A stretch of DNA of 64,000 nucleotides from Desulfocapsa sp050291935 (lineage in GTDB: Bacteria > Desulfobacterota > Desulfobulbia > Desulfobulbales > Desulfocapsaceae): positions 95,618 to 159,617 of the forward strand of contig JBNKKR010000002.1 of assembly GCA_050291935.1 (NCBI GenBank), read 5' to 3'. Made by a program: the position numbers and the translations under genes. The notes under the pieces are model-generated. The model was not told the origin of the DNA, made no database searches, and was given only the letters and a program-made list of their open reading frames with translations. Shown one piece after another: positions 32,667 through 42,383 of this stretch (its first letter is position 1; every line of letters starts with the position of its first letter).

Positions 32667-35315
32667 ATGCTGACCGTAGATATAAAATCACTTTTAGGAC
32701 GTCTTAATCCTTTTTGCACCCGCTGCCTGGAAGCGGCAGCAGGGCTCTGCGTTTCAAGGACCCATTACGAAGTTACCCTGGAACATTTTTTTGCTAAACT
32801 CCTTGAAGATGAACAATCTGATATCCCCTTGCTCTTAAAACAATTTGACCTTGATCCAGGACGACTGAGCAAGGGTATTGAGGCATCCCTTGAAGAATTT
32901 GATACCGGTAATGGTGCCAAGCCGGTGTTCTCTCCCCTGCTTCTTGAGTGGTTTCAAGAGGCGTGGTTGATTGCTTCTGTTGATCTGACTGAAACAAGCA
33001 TTCGCTCCGGTGCCCTCTTTTTGACGCTGATCAGCAATCCAGCCCGCTTTGGTGCCGGCCAGTTTCTTGAACAACTGGAAAACATATCCGTTGATGAGCT
33101 AAAAAGTGCATTCTGGTCCGTTGTCAAATACTCTTCTGAACAACCGGCCCCCGGAAAAACTGCAGATGCCAAGGAATCAGATGGTCCAAGGGATGCAAGC
33201 GCCCTTGGCAAATATTGCGTTGATTTCACTCAAAAAGCAACGGAAGGTGAGATTGATCCCGTTTTCGGCAGAGACCTTGAAATCCGGCAGATGGTTGATA
33301 TCCTGGCAAGACGAAGAAAAAATAATCCCATTGTGGTGGGAGAGGCTGGTGTTGGAAAAACTGCGGTGGTGGAAGGCCTTGCCCTGCGCATCGCCGAGGG
33401 CGATGTTCCCGAACTGCTTCAGGACGTAACTGTCCTGGGTTTAGATATGGGACTTTTGCAGGCAGGTGCTGGAGTAAAAGGCGAATTTGAAAACCGGCTT
33501 AAATCGGTGATCAATGAAATCAAATCTTCTCCCAAACCCATTATCCTCTTTATCGATGAAGCGCACACCCTGATTGGCGCCGGAGGGACAGCCGGACAAA
33601 GTGATGCCGCTAACCTGCTCAAACCTGCCCTTGCCAGGGGTGAGTTACGGACTATGGCAGCAACCACCTGGTCAGAATATAAAAAATATTTTGAAAAAGA
33701 TCCGGCTTTGGCCAGAAGATTTCAACTGGTCAAACTGGAAGAACCTTCCACCGAAACGGCCATTTTGATCCTGCGTGGACTTAAACAAAAATATGAAGAG
33801 GCCCATGGAGTTGTGGTTCGTGATGATGCAATTGTTGCCGCAGCTGAGCTTTCCAGCCGCTATATCTCAGGGAGACAACTGCCCGATAAGGCTGTTGATC
33901 TTCTTGATACCAGCACCGCAAGGGTCAAAATACTCTTGAGTGCAAAACCCGATATCATTGAGGATAAAGAGCGGAGAACCCAGGCCCTTGAACGGGAAAA
34001 AAGGGCCATGGAACGGGATCTGCTCCACGGTTTTGCAAGCGATCAGGAACGATTAGATGAAATAGAAGAAGAACTTACAGCGCTTGGCAAGCAACTGGAA
34101 AGTTTACATAAGCAGTGGAAAGATGAACAAGAGCTGGCAAGCGAACTTATTGCCATACGAAAAGATTTATTTGCTGCCAAAGAGGCTGCAAAAGAAGATG
34201 AGGAAACAAAAGAAAACATCCCGGAGCTTGAAGCAAAACTTGACGAACTAAAAGATACATTTGCAAAGCTGCAGCAAGACCAAGCCCTGATCCGCATTGA
34301 AGTTGACCCGGACATTGTCTCCAAAGTGGTCTCCGACTGGACGGGAGTACCCTTGGGAAGCGTAATGCGGGACCAGGCGGCAAATATTGTCAATCTCGAA
34401 GAATCGATGCAATCACGGGTAAAAGGGCAGGACGCAGGCCTAAAAGCCATTGCAGAAGTGATAAAAGCTGCAAAATCCGGCTTAAAGGATCCAACCCAAC
34501 CCCTAGGTATCTTTCTCCTGGTTGGGCCAAGTGGTGTCGGCAAGACCGAAACGGCACTGGCCCTTGCCGATTTACTCCTGGGCGGTGAGCGATTTGTCAC
34601 CTCAATTAATATGAGCGAATTCCAAGAACGCCACACCCTAAGCCGTCTGGTGGGTTCTCCTCCGGGATACGTGGGATACGGTGAAGGTGGCGTATTGACA
34701 GAGGCTGTTCGCCAGCGTCCCTATTCCGTTGTTTTATTAGATGAAGTGGAGAAGGCCAACCTGGAAGTGATGAACCTTTTTTATCAGGTTTTTGATAAAG
34801 GCTCCCTCTCCGATGGCGAAGGAAGAGAAATTGATTTTAAAAATACCATTATTTTCCTCACCTCCAACCTGGCGACCGATGTGATAACGGAAATGACCAC
34901 GGGTGAAGAGCCACTCCCCCAGGAAGCCATTATGAATGCGATCAGACCGATATTAAATAATCATTTTAAACCCGCTCTGTTGGCCAGGATGACCGTTATC
35001 CCCTATATGACACTTCCCCAGGATATCTTAAGCGATATTGTTGTCCTCAAAATGAACAAGTTGGTAAAACGTCTTTTTGAAACCCATAAAATGAAACTTA
35101 CATACAGCGATGCGGTGATCACGCAGATTGCCGCCAGATGTACCGAAGTTGAGACCGGAGCCAGAAACATAGACCATATTATGAATGGTACTGTACTGCC
35201 ACAGATGTCAAAGGAAATCCTTACCTGCATGAGTGATGAAAAGATGCCCGAAAGTGTCCACCTTGACCTGGATCAGGATGGGAATTTTGCCATGGAATTT
35301 GGAGGGACTGACTAA
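32667..35315 (+). CDS. clpV: T6SS sheath-recycling AAA+ ATPase ClpV (TssH)
   Basis: 882 residues, ClpB-like with two AAA+ domains. An N-terminal double-Clp domain (about 10-150) is followed by the first Walker A GEAGVGKT (about 225-232), a coiled-coil middle domain (about 430-545), and the second Walker A GPSGVGKT (about 619-626) with the GSPPGYVGYGEGG and VVLLDEVEKA blocks. It unfolds contracted TssBC sheath for reuse. The short ClpV-type N domain and the position between tssG and vgrG distinguish it from housekeeping ClpB. Its stop overlaps the vgrG start as TAATG. Confidence 0.96.
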   Translation: MLTVDIKSLLGRLNPFCTRCLEAAAGLCVSRTHYEVTLEHFFAKLLEDEQSDIPLLLKQFDLDPGRLSKGIEASLEEFDTGNGAKPVFSPLLLEWFQEAWLIASVDLTETSIRSGALFLTLISNPARFGAGQFLEQLENISVDELKSAFWSVVKYSSEQPAPGKTADAKESDGPRDASALGKYCVDFTQKATEGEIDPVFGRDLEIRQMVDILARRRKNNPIVVGEAGVGKTAVVEGLALRIAEGDVPELLQDVTVLGLDMGLLQAGAGVKGEFENRLKSVINEIKSSPKPIILFIDEAHTLIGAGGTAGQSDAANLLKPALARGELRTMAATTWSEYKKYFEKDPALARRFQLVKLEEPSTETAILILRGLKQKYEEAHGVVVRDDAIVAAAELSSRYISGRQLPDKAVDLLDTSTARVKILLSAKPDIIEDKERRTQALEREKRAMERDLLHGFASDQERLDEIEEELTALGKQLESLHKQWKDEQELASELIAIRKDLFAAKEAAKEDEETKENIPELEAKLDELKDTFAKLQQDQALIRIEVDPDIVSKVVSDWTGVPLGSVMRDQAANIVNLEESMQSRVKGQDAGLKAIAEVIKAAKSGLKDPTQPLGIFLLVGPSGVGKTETALALADLLLGGERFVTSINMSEFQERHTLSRLVGSPPGYVGYGEGGVLTEAVRQRPYSVVLLDEVEKANLEVMNLFYQVFDKGSLSDGEGREIDFKNTIIFLTSNLATDVITEMTTGEEPLPQEAIMNAIRPILNNHFKPALLARMTVIPYMTLPQDILSDIVVLKMNKLVKRLFETHKMKLTYSDAVITQIAARCTEVETGARNIDHIMNGTVLPQMSKEILTCMSDEKMPESVHLDLDQDGNFAMEFGGTD

Positions 35316-37585
35316 TGGCCATTGAAGAAAACATTAGCTTTAGCTTTACTTCCGCAGCCCTTGCAGACGACACCTTTATGGTGGCGGAATTCAGTGGCAA
35401 GGAAGCTATCTCCACCCTCTATGAATTTGATGTGGTCATCTACGCCGATGACCCGGATATTGATCTCAAAGAGGTGCTGAAAAACCCGGTAACTTTATCG
35501 GTAATAAAAGACGGAGAAGTACTGCGCGTCTTCCACGGCATCCTGGCCCGTTTCGAACAGCTCCATGAATATTCCGGCCATATCTATTTCCGGGCAATAG
35601 TGGTTCCAAGACTATGGATCGCGGATCAGTATCAGGAAAACCAACTCTTTCTGGATAAAAATGTACCTGATATTATCGAGGAAGTATTAAAACAAACCGG
35701 GCTTACCAGCAATGACTATGAGCTGAAACTCACCGGTTCCTACGATCCGTGGGAATATATCTGTCAATATAATGAATCTGATTTTAATTTTATCTCCAGA
35801 TGGATGGAACGAGAGGGGATCTATTACTATTTTAAGCAGGATGATGACGCGGAAAAACTTATTATCGCCGATGCGGTAACGGCACATGAAGATATCACCT
35901 CCGGAGAGTCCATCCGCTATTCACCACCGGACTCACTTTCCCCTTCAACCACGGAACAGGTACGGGAATTCACCTGCCACCAACAGCTGTTACCCAAAAA
36001 AGTTGTTCTCAAAGACTATAACTACAGAAAACCTTCGATTTCCCTACAGGGAGAGGCGGACGTTGATCCCGACGGCCGGGGAAATGTGTATATCTACGGA
36101 GAACATTTTAAAACCCCCGAAGAGGGAAACAGCCTTGCCACCATCAGAGCGGAAGAACTCCTCTGCCAAGAGGCCCTCTTTTATGGAGAAGGCACCGTTC
36201 CTCCATTCTTAACCGGCTACGTTTTTGAGCTCCATGACCACTACCGCGATTCCTATAATCAAAAATATTTGATCACCGAACTCTCCCACAAAGGCATACA
36301 ATCCACCTACCTTTCAGGTGCTGGTGGAGAGACAAAAGAGCCTGAAACCCAAGGGCCATCCTATGTAAATAGTTTTAGCTGTATCCCGGCAGATACCCAA
36401 TTCCGTCCAAAGCGATTGGCTCAAAAACCCAAATTAAAAGGAACCCTAAACGGTACCGTTGATGCGGGAGGAGATGGCGAATACGCTGAAATTGATGACG
36501 AGGGCCGTTATAAAGTAAAACTTCCCTTTGATCAAAGTGATGCCGCCGACGGCAAAGCCTCACGTTGGGTACGCATGGCCCAACCCTATGCCGGTGCAGA
36601 TTATGGTATGCACTTTCCGTTACATAAAGGAACCGAAGTGCTGCTCACCTTTATCGATGGAGACCCGGATCGCCCCATTATCTCAGGCACCGTTCCCAAC
36701 CCCGAAACCGGCAGCCCGGTGACCGGCGCCAATCAGACCCAATCCATGATTCGTACTGCTGGTGGCAATCAGATACGCATTGAAGACAATGCCGGCGGAC
36801 AGCAGATTCATCTCTCTTCACCAACTGAGAATTCAATCGTTTCACTGGGCGATGTCAATGCTGGCAACGTATATCTTGCAACGGACGGAACCTGGGTCAC
36901 CACCTGCGGCAGAAACGCAGATGAAAGTATTGGAGGGGATAAGAGTATTTCCGTGGCCGGAGTTGAGACAAAAGGAGTTGGTGTGGGTGACGGAATGTTT
37001 GTAATGAGCGCCGGGGGAAATAAGCAGGCTATCCATGTGGAGGGTAATCGCAAACTCCACGTCAATGGCGAGGACAGAACCGAAGTCACCCAATATAGAG
37101 AAGTTCGGGTGGGAGATCAGGAAAACCGATATGTGAGTAATGGTCAGGAAAATTACATATCCAATTCCAGGAAAACAGAAATTTCAGGGGGGGACGAATA
37201 TACGGTCACTTCCGGTGGCAAAACATATGAAGTAACAGGAAACGAGACCTACACCGTCCATGGCGACAGGACAATCAGTGTCGACGGCAACCATACCGGT
37301 CACTCCAGCGGTGAATGCACTGCCATGTATATGGGCAGAACTCACACAATTCATGCCGCAACCCTTACGACCCTTAGTGCGGATGCGGTTGCAACTGCCC
37401 AGTTAGCGGCGGTTATAGATATTTTCGCTGGTATCAAACTTGCCGTAAATGCCTCCATGTCAGTTGAGATGAATTATGGTTTGCGGGCGGGCAGAGCCGG
37501 AATGGACATGTTTGATGGAAATCTACGTATCTTTAATGCAACAGGAATTTCCCTGGATAAAAGTATGATCAAGTTTCTTGGATAA
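35315..37585 (+). CDS. vgrG: T6SS spike protein VgrG (TssI)
   Basis: 756 residues. The gp27-like part (about 1-350) has the family CQYNESDFNFISRWMEREGI and YYYFKQ stretches; a gp5-like OB domain (about 370-460) has GRYKVKLPFDQ, SRWVRMAQPYAG and GTEVLLTFIDGDPDRP. It continues into a repetitive beta-helix needle (about 470-700) with many short GG/EI/TV repeats. The last ~60 residues are alanine-rich and hydrophobic, with no toxin domain I recognise, so the protein looks structural. The following adaptor and PAAR-like genes probably complete its tip. Translationally coupled to clpV. Confidence 0.95.
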   Translation: MAIEENISFSFTSAALADDTFMVAEFSGKEAISTLYEFDVVIYADDPDIDLKEVLKNPVTLSVIKDGEVLRVFHGILARFEQLHEYSGHIYFRAIVVPRLWIADQYQENQLFLDKNVPDIIEEVLKQTGLTSNDYELKLTGSYDPWEYICQYNESDFNFISRWMEREGIYYYFKQDDDAEKLIIADAVTAHEDITSGESIRYSPPDSLSPSTTEQVREFTCHQQLLPKKVVLKDYNYRKPSISLQGEADVDPDGRGNVYIYGEHFKTPEEGNSLATIRAEELLCQEALFYGEGTVPPFLTGYVFELHDHYRDSYNQKYLITELSHKGIQSTYLSGAGGETKEPETQGPSYVNSFSCIPADTQFRPKRLAQKPKLKGTLNGTVDAGGDGEYAEIDDEGRYKVKLPFDQSDAADGKASRWVRMAQPYAGADYGMHFPLHKGTEVLLTFIDGDPDRPIISGTVPNPETGSPVTGANQTQSMIRTAGGNQIRIEDNAGGQQIHLSSPTENSIVSLGDVNAGNVYLATDGTWVTTCGRNADESIGGDKSISVAGVETKGVGVGDGMFVMSAGGNKQAIHVEGNRKLHVNGEDRTEVTQYREVRVGDQENRYVSNGQENYISNSRKTEISGGDEYTVTSGGKTYEVTGNETYTVHGDRTISVDGNHTGHSSGECTAMYMGRTHTIHAATLTTLSADAVATAQLAAVIDIFAGIKLAVNASMSVEMNYGLRAGRAGMDMFDGNLRIFNATGISLDKSMIKFLG

Positions 37586-37603
37586 TTTTCCCCATAATTG
37601 AAC

Positions 37604-40198
37604 ATGAAGATAATTAAACCGTTACAGCTCTCATTGCTACCAAAAGCATACAAAAGCGATCACGGCTATAAACTCGCAGTGAGCATTGTCGCACTGTTTG
37701 GTTTTGATTTGCCGTCCAACATACTGAGCGAAACGGAACTCTGGAAATGCATACCAGAAGAACTGGGGAACGATGCAAATTTTGATCTCGCCATGCCCAA
37801 ACCCCACGGAGAAGTATTGTTAAACGCAAAATATTTCCCTCCTCCACAAGCCCCTAATTCTTCTGCTGGTAGCGTACGTTTTCAAATGGGAAGCATACAA
37901 AAAACCCTCAACGTTTTTGGTGATCGTTATTGGGAAAAAAACAGCAGTGGACAATGGATGCTGAGCAAACCCCAACCTTTTGACTCCCTTGATATTTCAT
38001 GGGAAAACAGCTTTGGCGGTAAACAATTCCCCAAAAACCCATTAGGCAAAGGATTTATCGACAATCCCCAGGCGGCAAATATTGATCTTTTTCCTGCCGC
38101 CAACATCACTGACCCTAGATTTCCTCCCAGCAGTCCGCTGGACAACAAAGTGGATCCTGCAGGATTCGGTGCTTACGATCTGACCTGGCCCCAACGTTTT
38201 TCTAAAGTAGGAACCCACGACAAATATTGGTTGGACAACCTTTTTCCAGGATTTGCGGCGGATTTTGACCCGTCGTTTTTTAACTGTGCTCCTCAAGATC
38301 AACAGTTGCGAGGATATTTTACCGGAGATGAAACATTTCTCTGTGAAAACATGCACCCGGAAAAACAACGTATCCAGTCACAACTCCCTGCCATTCGGCC
38401 CCGTTGTTTTATTGATCGTCTACAGGGTGATGAGGATTTCTTCCAGGAATTAGCTGTGAATCTCGATACCGTCTGGCTTTTTCCCCATAGAGAACAAGGC
38501 CTCCTTATTTATCGCGCCCTCACCGACGTACAAGACGATGATGCATCTGATATCCCCACTGTTCTAGCTGCCTATGAACGACTGTCCGATAGCCCAAGAG
38601 ATACTGAGCATTACCACACAGCACTCCAAAAAAGAAATGACGAGGAAAAAGGCCATCTCTATCTGCTCAACGAAAAGGATCTTGTTCCTGAAAATGAAGA
38701 GTCCGCTATCCACAGTCTGTTGAAAGAAGGAGAGAAAAAACTTGGCGACAGTCTGTTTCAGCAAAACATGCAGAACAAACTGAATCGTGAAATTGACAAT
38801 GCCAAGGAAAAGCTGGAAGCCCTTGGTTTAAATCCGGAAGACTATTTCGACACTCCAGCCGATCAACAGACAGATCTCAGCCTTGATAACCTTGAAGAAC
38901 TGGATGTCATCACCGACAAACTGCTGCAACAGGCCCAGGACAAACAAAAACAGATGGAGCAGAAAGGCCGGGAGATGATCGAATCCATGGGAATTGACTA
39001 TGACAAGACCATGGAAGATGCCCAAAAACGATCCGGCGGGCGAATACGATTCTCCGCAGAGGAGATTATCGGCAAGCTGCACGAGGCAGGTCTATACAAT
39101 CCAGGAACAGAAAAAAAGCTGCATGAGGCTGAAAAGCAGGTTGATGCTATCTATCGACAGTATGGTCAATATTTTGCTCCCGGTGCCGAATCTTCACAAG
39201 AACAAAAAAGGAAAATACGGGAGATTATCCTCGATGGGTATGCCAAAAAACAGCAATTTAAAGGGATGGATTTCACGGGTGCTGACCTGTCAGGACTTAA
39301 CCTGGAAGGGATTGATCTTGGCGAGACATTTCTTGAAGGAGCAGATCTTAGCGGTGCAAATTTATCCAATGCAGATTTACGTAACTGTATGCTGGCCCGT
39401 TCAAATCTTTCCGGATGTAACTGCTCACAGTCACACATGGAAGGGGTTAATCTGGGACAAGCTGATCTAACCGAATCTAATTTCAGTGGCGCAAGATTGG
39501 ACAGCGCAGTGCTGTACCAGGCCAAATTAACCAATACGCTGTTCGATGATGCGTCCATGGTTGGCACTGACCTGTCCGAATGTTCCGGACACGGGACAAG
39601 GCTTCTTCGAGCGAATCTTAGTCAAACCCGCTTTATTGAAAGTTCACTGAAAAATATGGATTTTACTGGAAGCAGACTTGATGAGGCACTCTTTTTGAAC
39701 ACCACGGCCAACAAAATCAACTTTACCAATGCTCAACTGATTTCTACCATTTTAGTTCAATGTCAATGGGATGGAGCCATTTTTACCAATGCGGATTTGA
39801 CCAATCTCCGTGCGGCAATGGGTATATGTTTTCGGGCCGCTGATTTTAGAGGAGCAACAATCACCGATGCTAATTTTCGTGGTGCTGCCTTATGGGGGGC
39901 TAATTTTGAGAAAGCGGACATCTCCCAATCGGATTTCAGCGAATGCGATCTTGAGTATGCTATTTTATACAGGGCAGTGGCCAAGCAAACCATGTTTATG
40001 AAAACAATACTCAATAATGCCAATATGATCTCCGTTAACCTATTTGAAGGTTCACTACAAAAAGCAAGACTTGAAAATACCGATCTTAGTGGTGCCAATC
40101 TATTTGCCGCAGATTTACTACAGACAGATTTTTCACACACGCTATTGCGGGGTGCCAATGTACAAAAAACAATTTTGAATAAGTGGAGTCCTTCATGA
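37604..40198 (+). CDS. DUF2169 adaptor with pentapeptide-repeat tail
   Basis: 864 residues from the ATG at 37604 (a TTG two codons earlier is possible). Residues about 20-290 are a DUF2169 domain, a T6SS-associated family that helps load cargo on VgrG/PAAR. A helical, charged, coiled-coil-like segment (about 340-540) leads to a long right-handed pentapeptide-repeat solenoid (about 550-860), with A(D/N)LSxxxL-type units such as DFTGADLSGLNLEG. This fusion is typical of genes next to vgrG. No signal peptide. It overlaps the next gene by ATGA. Whether it stays in the cell as an adaptor or is fired with the spike cannot be decided. Confidence 0.88.
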   Translation: MKIIKPLQLSLLPKAYKSDHGYKLAVSIVALFGFDLPSNILSETELWKCIPEELGNDANFDLAMPKPHGEVLLNAKYFPPPQAPNSSAGSVRFQMGSIQKTLNVFGDRYWEKNSSGQWMLSKPQPFDSLDISWENSFGGKQFPKNPLGKGFIDNPQAANIDLFPAANITDPRFPPSSPLDNKVDPAGFGAYDLTWPQRFSKVGTHDKYWLDNLFPGFAADFDPSFFNCAPQDQQLRGYFTGDETFLCENMHPEKQRIQSQLPAIRPRCFIDRLQGDEDFFQELAVNLDTVWLFPHREQGLLIYRALTDVQDDDASDIPTVLAAYERLSDSPRDTEHYHTALQKRNDEEKGHLYLLNEKDLVPENEESAIHSLLKEGEKKLGDSLFQQNMQNKLNREIDNAKEKLEALGLNPEDYFDTPADQQTDLSLDNLEELDVITDKLLQQAQDKQKQMEQKGREMIESMGIDYDKTMEDAQKRSGGRIRFSAEEIIGKLHEAGLYNPGTEKKLHEAEKQVDAIYRQYGQYFAPGAESSQEQKRKIREIILDGYAKKQQFKGMDFTGADLSGLNLEGIDLGETFLEGADLSGANLSNADLRNCMLARSNLSGCNCSQSHMEGVNLGQADLTESNFSGARLDSAVLYQAKLTNTLFDDASMVGTDLSECSGHGTRLLRANLSQTRFIESSLKNMDFTGSRLDEALFLNTTANKINFTNAQLISTILVQCQWDGAIFTNADLTNLRAAMGICFRAADFRGATITDANFRGAALWGANFEKADISQSDFSECDLEYAILYRAVAKQTMFMKTILNNANMISVNLFEGSLQKARLENTDLSGANLFAADLLQTDFSHTLLRGANVQKTILNKWSPS

Positions 40199-41250
40199 CC
40201 CCGGAAGAACTTGTCGCCAACATTCAGCATGGCGAGGTAATTCAACAGGAAGATTTTTCCAACCAGGATCTGAGTGGCCTACAACTTGGGGGAGGAATTT
40301 TTGAGGAAGTCTCCTTCAGCAACGCGAAGCTTATCGGAGCAACACTTCGGGAATCTGTCTTCAATAATGTTGACTTCTCCGGTGCAGATCTAACCGATGC
40401 GGATTTAACGATGGCAATACTCAACGAAAGCACTGCTGTCGGGGCGGTTTTCAACAAAGCAAACCTCACCAACGCTAAGTTCTATCGAAATAACAGTCAG
40501 AATATTCAACTTATTGCATCCAATTGTACCGATGCCGTCATTGCAGAATGTGATTTAACCAACGCCAATCTCTCCTCAGCTACCCTTCACAAAACTCTGA
40601 TAAATGAATGCGTTGGCACAAACATTTCCCTTGTTAACAGTGATTGCGAACATGCTATCTTCAACGACATCTCTCTGGCGAATGCCGATACTCAGCATGC
40701 GAACTTTAAACATGCTATTTTAATGAACAGTGATCTATCGGAAAAAGACTTCTCAGGAATGGATCTGTCAATGGCTATTTTGCAAGGATCAAACCTTTCA
40801 AATGCCAACCTGAGCAATGCAATCATAACACAAACCAATTTCATGGGTGCAAACCTGACAGGGGCACAGCTTAATAATGTCACAGGACAATATGCAATCT
40901 TCATGAATGGCATTTTGAAAGGAACGAGTATCAGAGACGCCTTTTTACAACAAAGCAACTTTGATGGCAGTGATCTTACCCAGGCAGACCTTTCAGGATC
41001 AAAAATGGAGTGTACAATTTTCAATAGCGCAATATGTGTCAATACTAAGTTTGTGAATTCAGATCTTACCTATTGTGATTTTTCCCATGCAGATGTCTCC
41101 GGCGCAGACATGACGAGGGCGACTCTGACACGGACAAAATTCCATAGAACAACCCAACAATACACAACCTGGATCGGTGCAAATAAAAATGCAAGCATTG
41201 ATACCGACCCGGAACAGGCTGCGGCAGAAGACTGGCAACCTGTTTTATAA
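40195..41250 (+). CDS. Pentapeptide-repeat protein, T6SS-associated
   Basis: 351 residues from the ATG at 40195, which overlaps the previous stop as ATGA and has TGGAG before it; the GTG at 40183 is less likely. After about 40 residues the protein is an almost unbroken pentapeptide solenoid (units like NLTNAKF, DLTNANL, NLSNANL, DLTQADL). It resembles the tail of the preceding protein and is probably its partner or a duplicated module. In this setting (VgrG, DUF2169, DUF3540, DUF4150) such proteins are generally regarded as accessory to spike loading; a pentapeptide effector or immunity role is a less supported alternative. Confidence 0.85.
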   Translation: MTPEELVANIQHGEVIQQEDFSNQDLSGLQLGGGIFEEVSFSNAKLIGATLRESVFNNVDFSGADLTDADLTMAILNESTAVGAVFNKANLTNAKFYRNNSQNIQLIASNCTDAVIAECDLTNANLSSATLHKTLINECVGTNISLVNSDCEHAIFNDISLANADTQHANFKHAILMNSDLSEKDFSGMDLSMAILQGSNLSNANLSNAIITQTNFMGANLTGAQLNNVTGQYAIFMNGILKGTSIRDAFLQQSNFDGSDLTQADLSGSKMECTIFNSAICVNTKFVNSDLTYCDFSHADVSGADMTRATLTRTKFHRTTQQYTTWIGANKNASIDTDPEQAAAEDWQPVL

Positions 41251-41297
41251 TAGTCGACCAGCAAAAACACGATCACCCTCCAACAGAGAGAGTAGCA

Positions 41298-41957
41298 ATG
41301 AGAAGAACAGATAATCTGGCAAGAAAAGAGGAAACGCTGCAAGCATTCCAGGAATTTGGTGATATAGTTGCATTGCAGGGAGATACATATGTTATCTCCA
41401 CTCAATCAGGAAGATATTCAGCAAAAAAATCAACAAGTTGTCTTATTACCCCAGAAGCAGGTGCTCGAGTCTTAATGGTCGCCGATCCAACTGGTGAATG
41501 CTACATCCTGGCTGTTCTTGAACCTGGAAGTAGTCAAAAATGCTCAATCCAATTTGATGGAGACACTGAGCTGGTGGCCAAAAGCGGACAAATACATATA
41601 GCAGCCCAAAAAGGCATTGACCTCACCACAGCAAAGGATATTAGTCTTGTCTCTTCCGGGATGAAACTCCATACCCAAAATGCTACAATAAGTATCTCAC
41701 GCATGACCTACATGGGGACGACGCTGTTTGCACAAATTGACAAAATAAAAACACTTGCAACCGCAGTCGATGCAACAATTAAAAGGTTAACCCAAAGACT
41801 TACACGCTCTTACCGAAATGTAGAGGAACAGGATCAACTTAAAGCAGGGCAAATCGATTATAGTGCAGAGAACACCCTGTCTGTACATGGAAAATATTCC
41901 CTGTTTACAGCCAAAAAGGATGTTAAAATCGATGGCAAAATGATCCATATGGGATAA
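41298..41957 (+). CDS. DUF3540 family T6SS tip-associated protein
   Basis: 219 residues. The N-terminal half contains VVALQGDTYVI-like and ARRA-like DUF3540 patterns (here TSCLITPEAGARVLMV, LAVLE), and the centre has a repetitive beta-strand run (LVAKSGQIHIAAQKGIDLTTAKDISLVS) like the VgrG needle. The C-terminus repeats this style (SVHGKYSLFTAKKDVKIDGK). The family is found almost only beside DUF2169 and PAAR-like DUF4150 genes and may sit at the spike or link cargo to it. RBS AGAGAG precedes the ATG. Call is by context and motif, not by any known activity. Confidence 0.8.
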   Translation: MRRTDNLARKEETLQAFQEFGDIVALQGDTYVISTQSGRYSAKKSTSCLITPEAGARVLMVADPTGECYILAVLEPGSSQKCSIQFDGDTELVAKSGQIHIAAQKGIDLTTAKDISLVSSGMKLHTQNATISISRMTYMGTTLFAQIDKIKTLATAVDATIKRLTQRLTRSYRNVEEQDQLKAGQIDYSAENTLSVHGKYSLFTAKKDVKIDGKMIHMG

Positions 41958-41969
41958 GGAGAAGATAGA

Positions 41970-42374
41970 ATGTTTGCTAATTCACAAATGATGGGCCAGG
42001 ATTTTGCGTTTCCCGATGTGTGCCTCACTCCCGCACCGCCCGCCCCTCCGGTGCCCATACCGTATCCAAATATTGCCATGGGTCCGACGGCAAATCCCGG
42101 TACCGCCTGTACAAAAATTCTTATTATGGGTATGCCCGCCCACAATATGGGGACCACCACTCCCATGACCAATGGGGACAATGCCGGTGTATCCATGGGA
42201 GTTGCATCCGGTCGAGTTATGGGGCCATCAAGACATCTGGCGGGCTCTTTTACTGTTCTTTTTCAAGGAAAACCAGCTACCAGACTGACAAGTCCAAGCT
42301 TGCAAAATGGCACCAATGCCCCTGGAATGCGTATCGTCCCCAGCCAGACCAAGGTTCTTCTCCTGGCCCCATAA
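41970..42374 (+). CDS. PAAR-like DUF4150 spike-tip protein
   Basis: 134 residues. It starts MFANSQMMGQDFAFPDVCLTP, followed by the proline-rich PAPPAPPVPIPYPN and the AMGP/NPGT and GDNAG motifs typical of DUF4150 (PAAR-like). Such proteins sharpen the VgrG tip and often carry a C-terminal toxin. Here the protein ends right after the PAAR-like fold (…TKVLLLAP), so any toxin must be a separate protein. RBS AAGGAG lies seven bases before the ATG. Cysteines C18 and C37 may help hold the tip metal. Confidence 0.88.
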   Translation: MFANSQMMGQDFAFPDVCLTPAPPAPPVPIPYPNIAMGPTANPGTACTKILIMGMPAHNMGTTTPMTNGDNAGVSMGVASGRVMGPSRHLAGSFTVLFQGKPATRLTSPSLQNGTNAPGMRIVPSQTKVLLLAP

Positions 42375-42383
42375 CTCTTTATT

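Noticed and set aside
34043..34636. 197-codon minus-strand frame inside clpV
   Set aside because: Serine-rich antisense shadow of the coiled-coil middle domain.
39166..41042. Several minus-strand frames opposite the pentapeptide genes
   Set aside because: Regular repeats on the coding strand create repetitive antisense frames; none has independent gene features.
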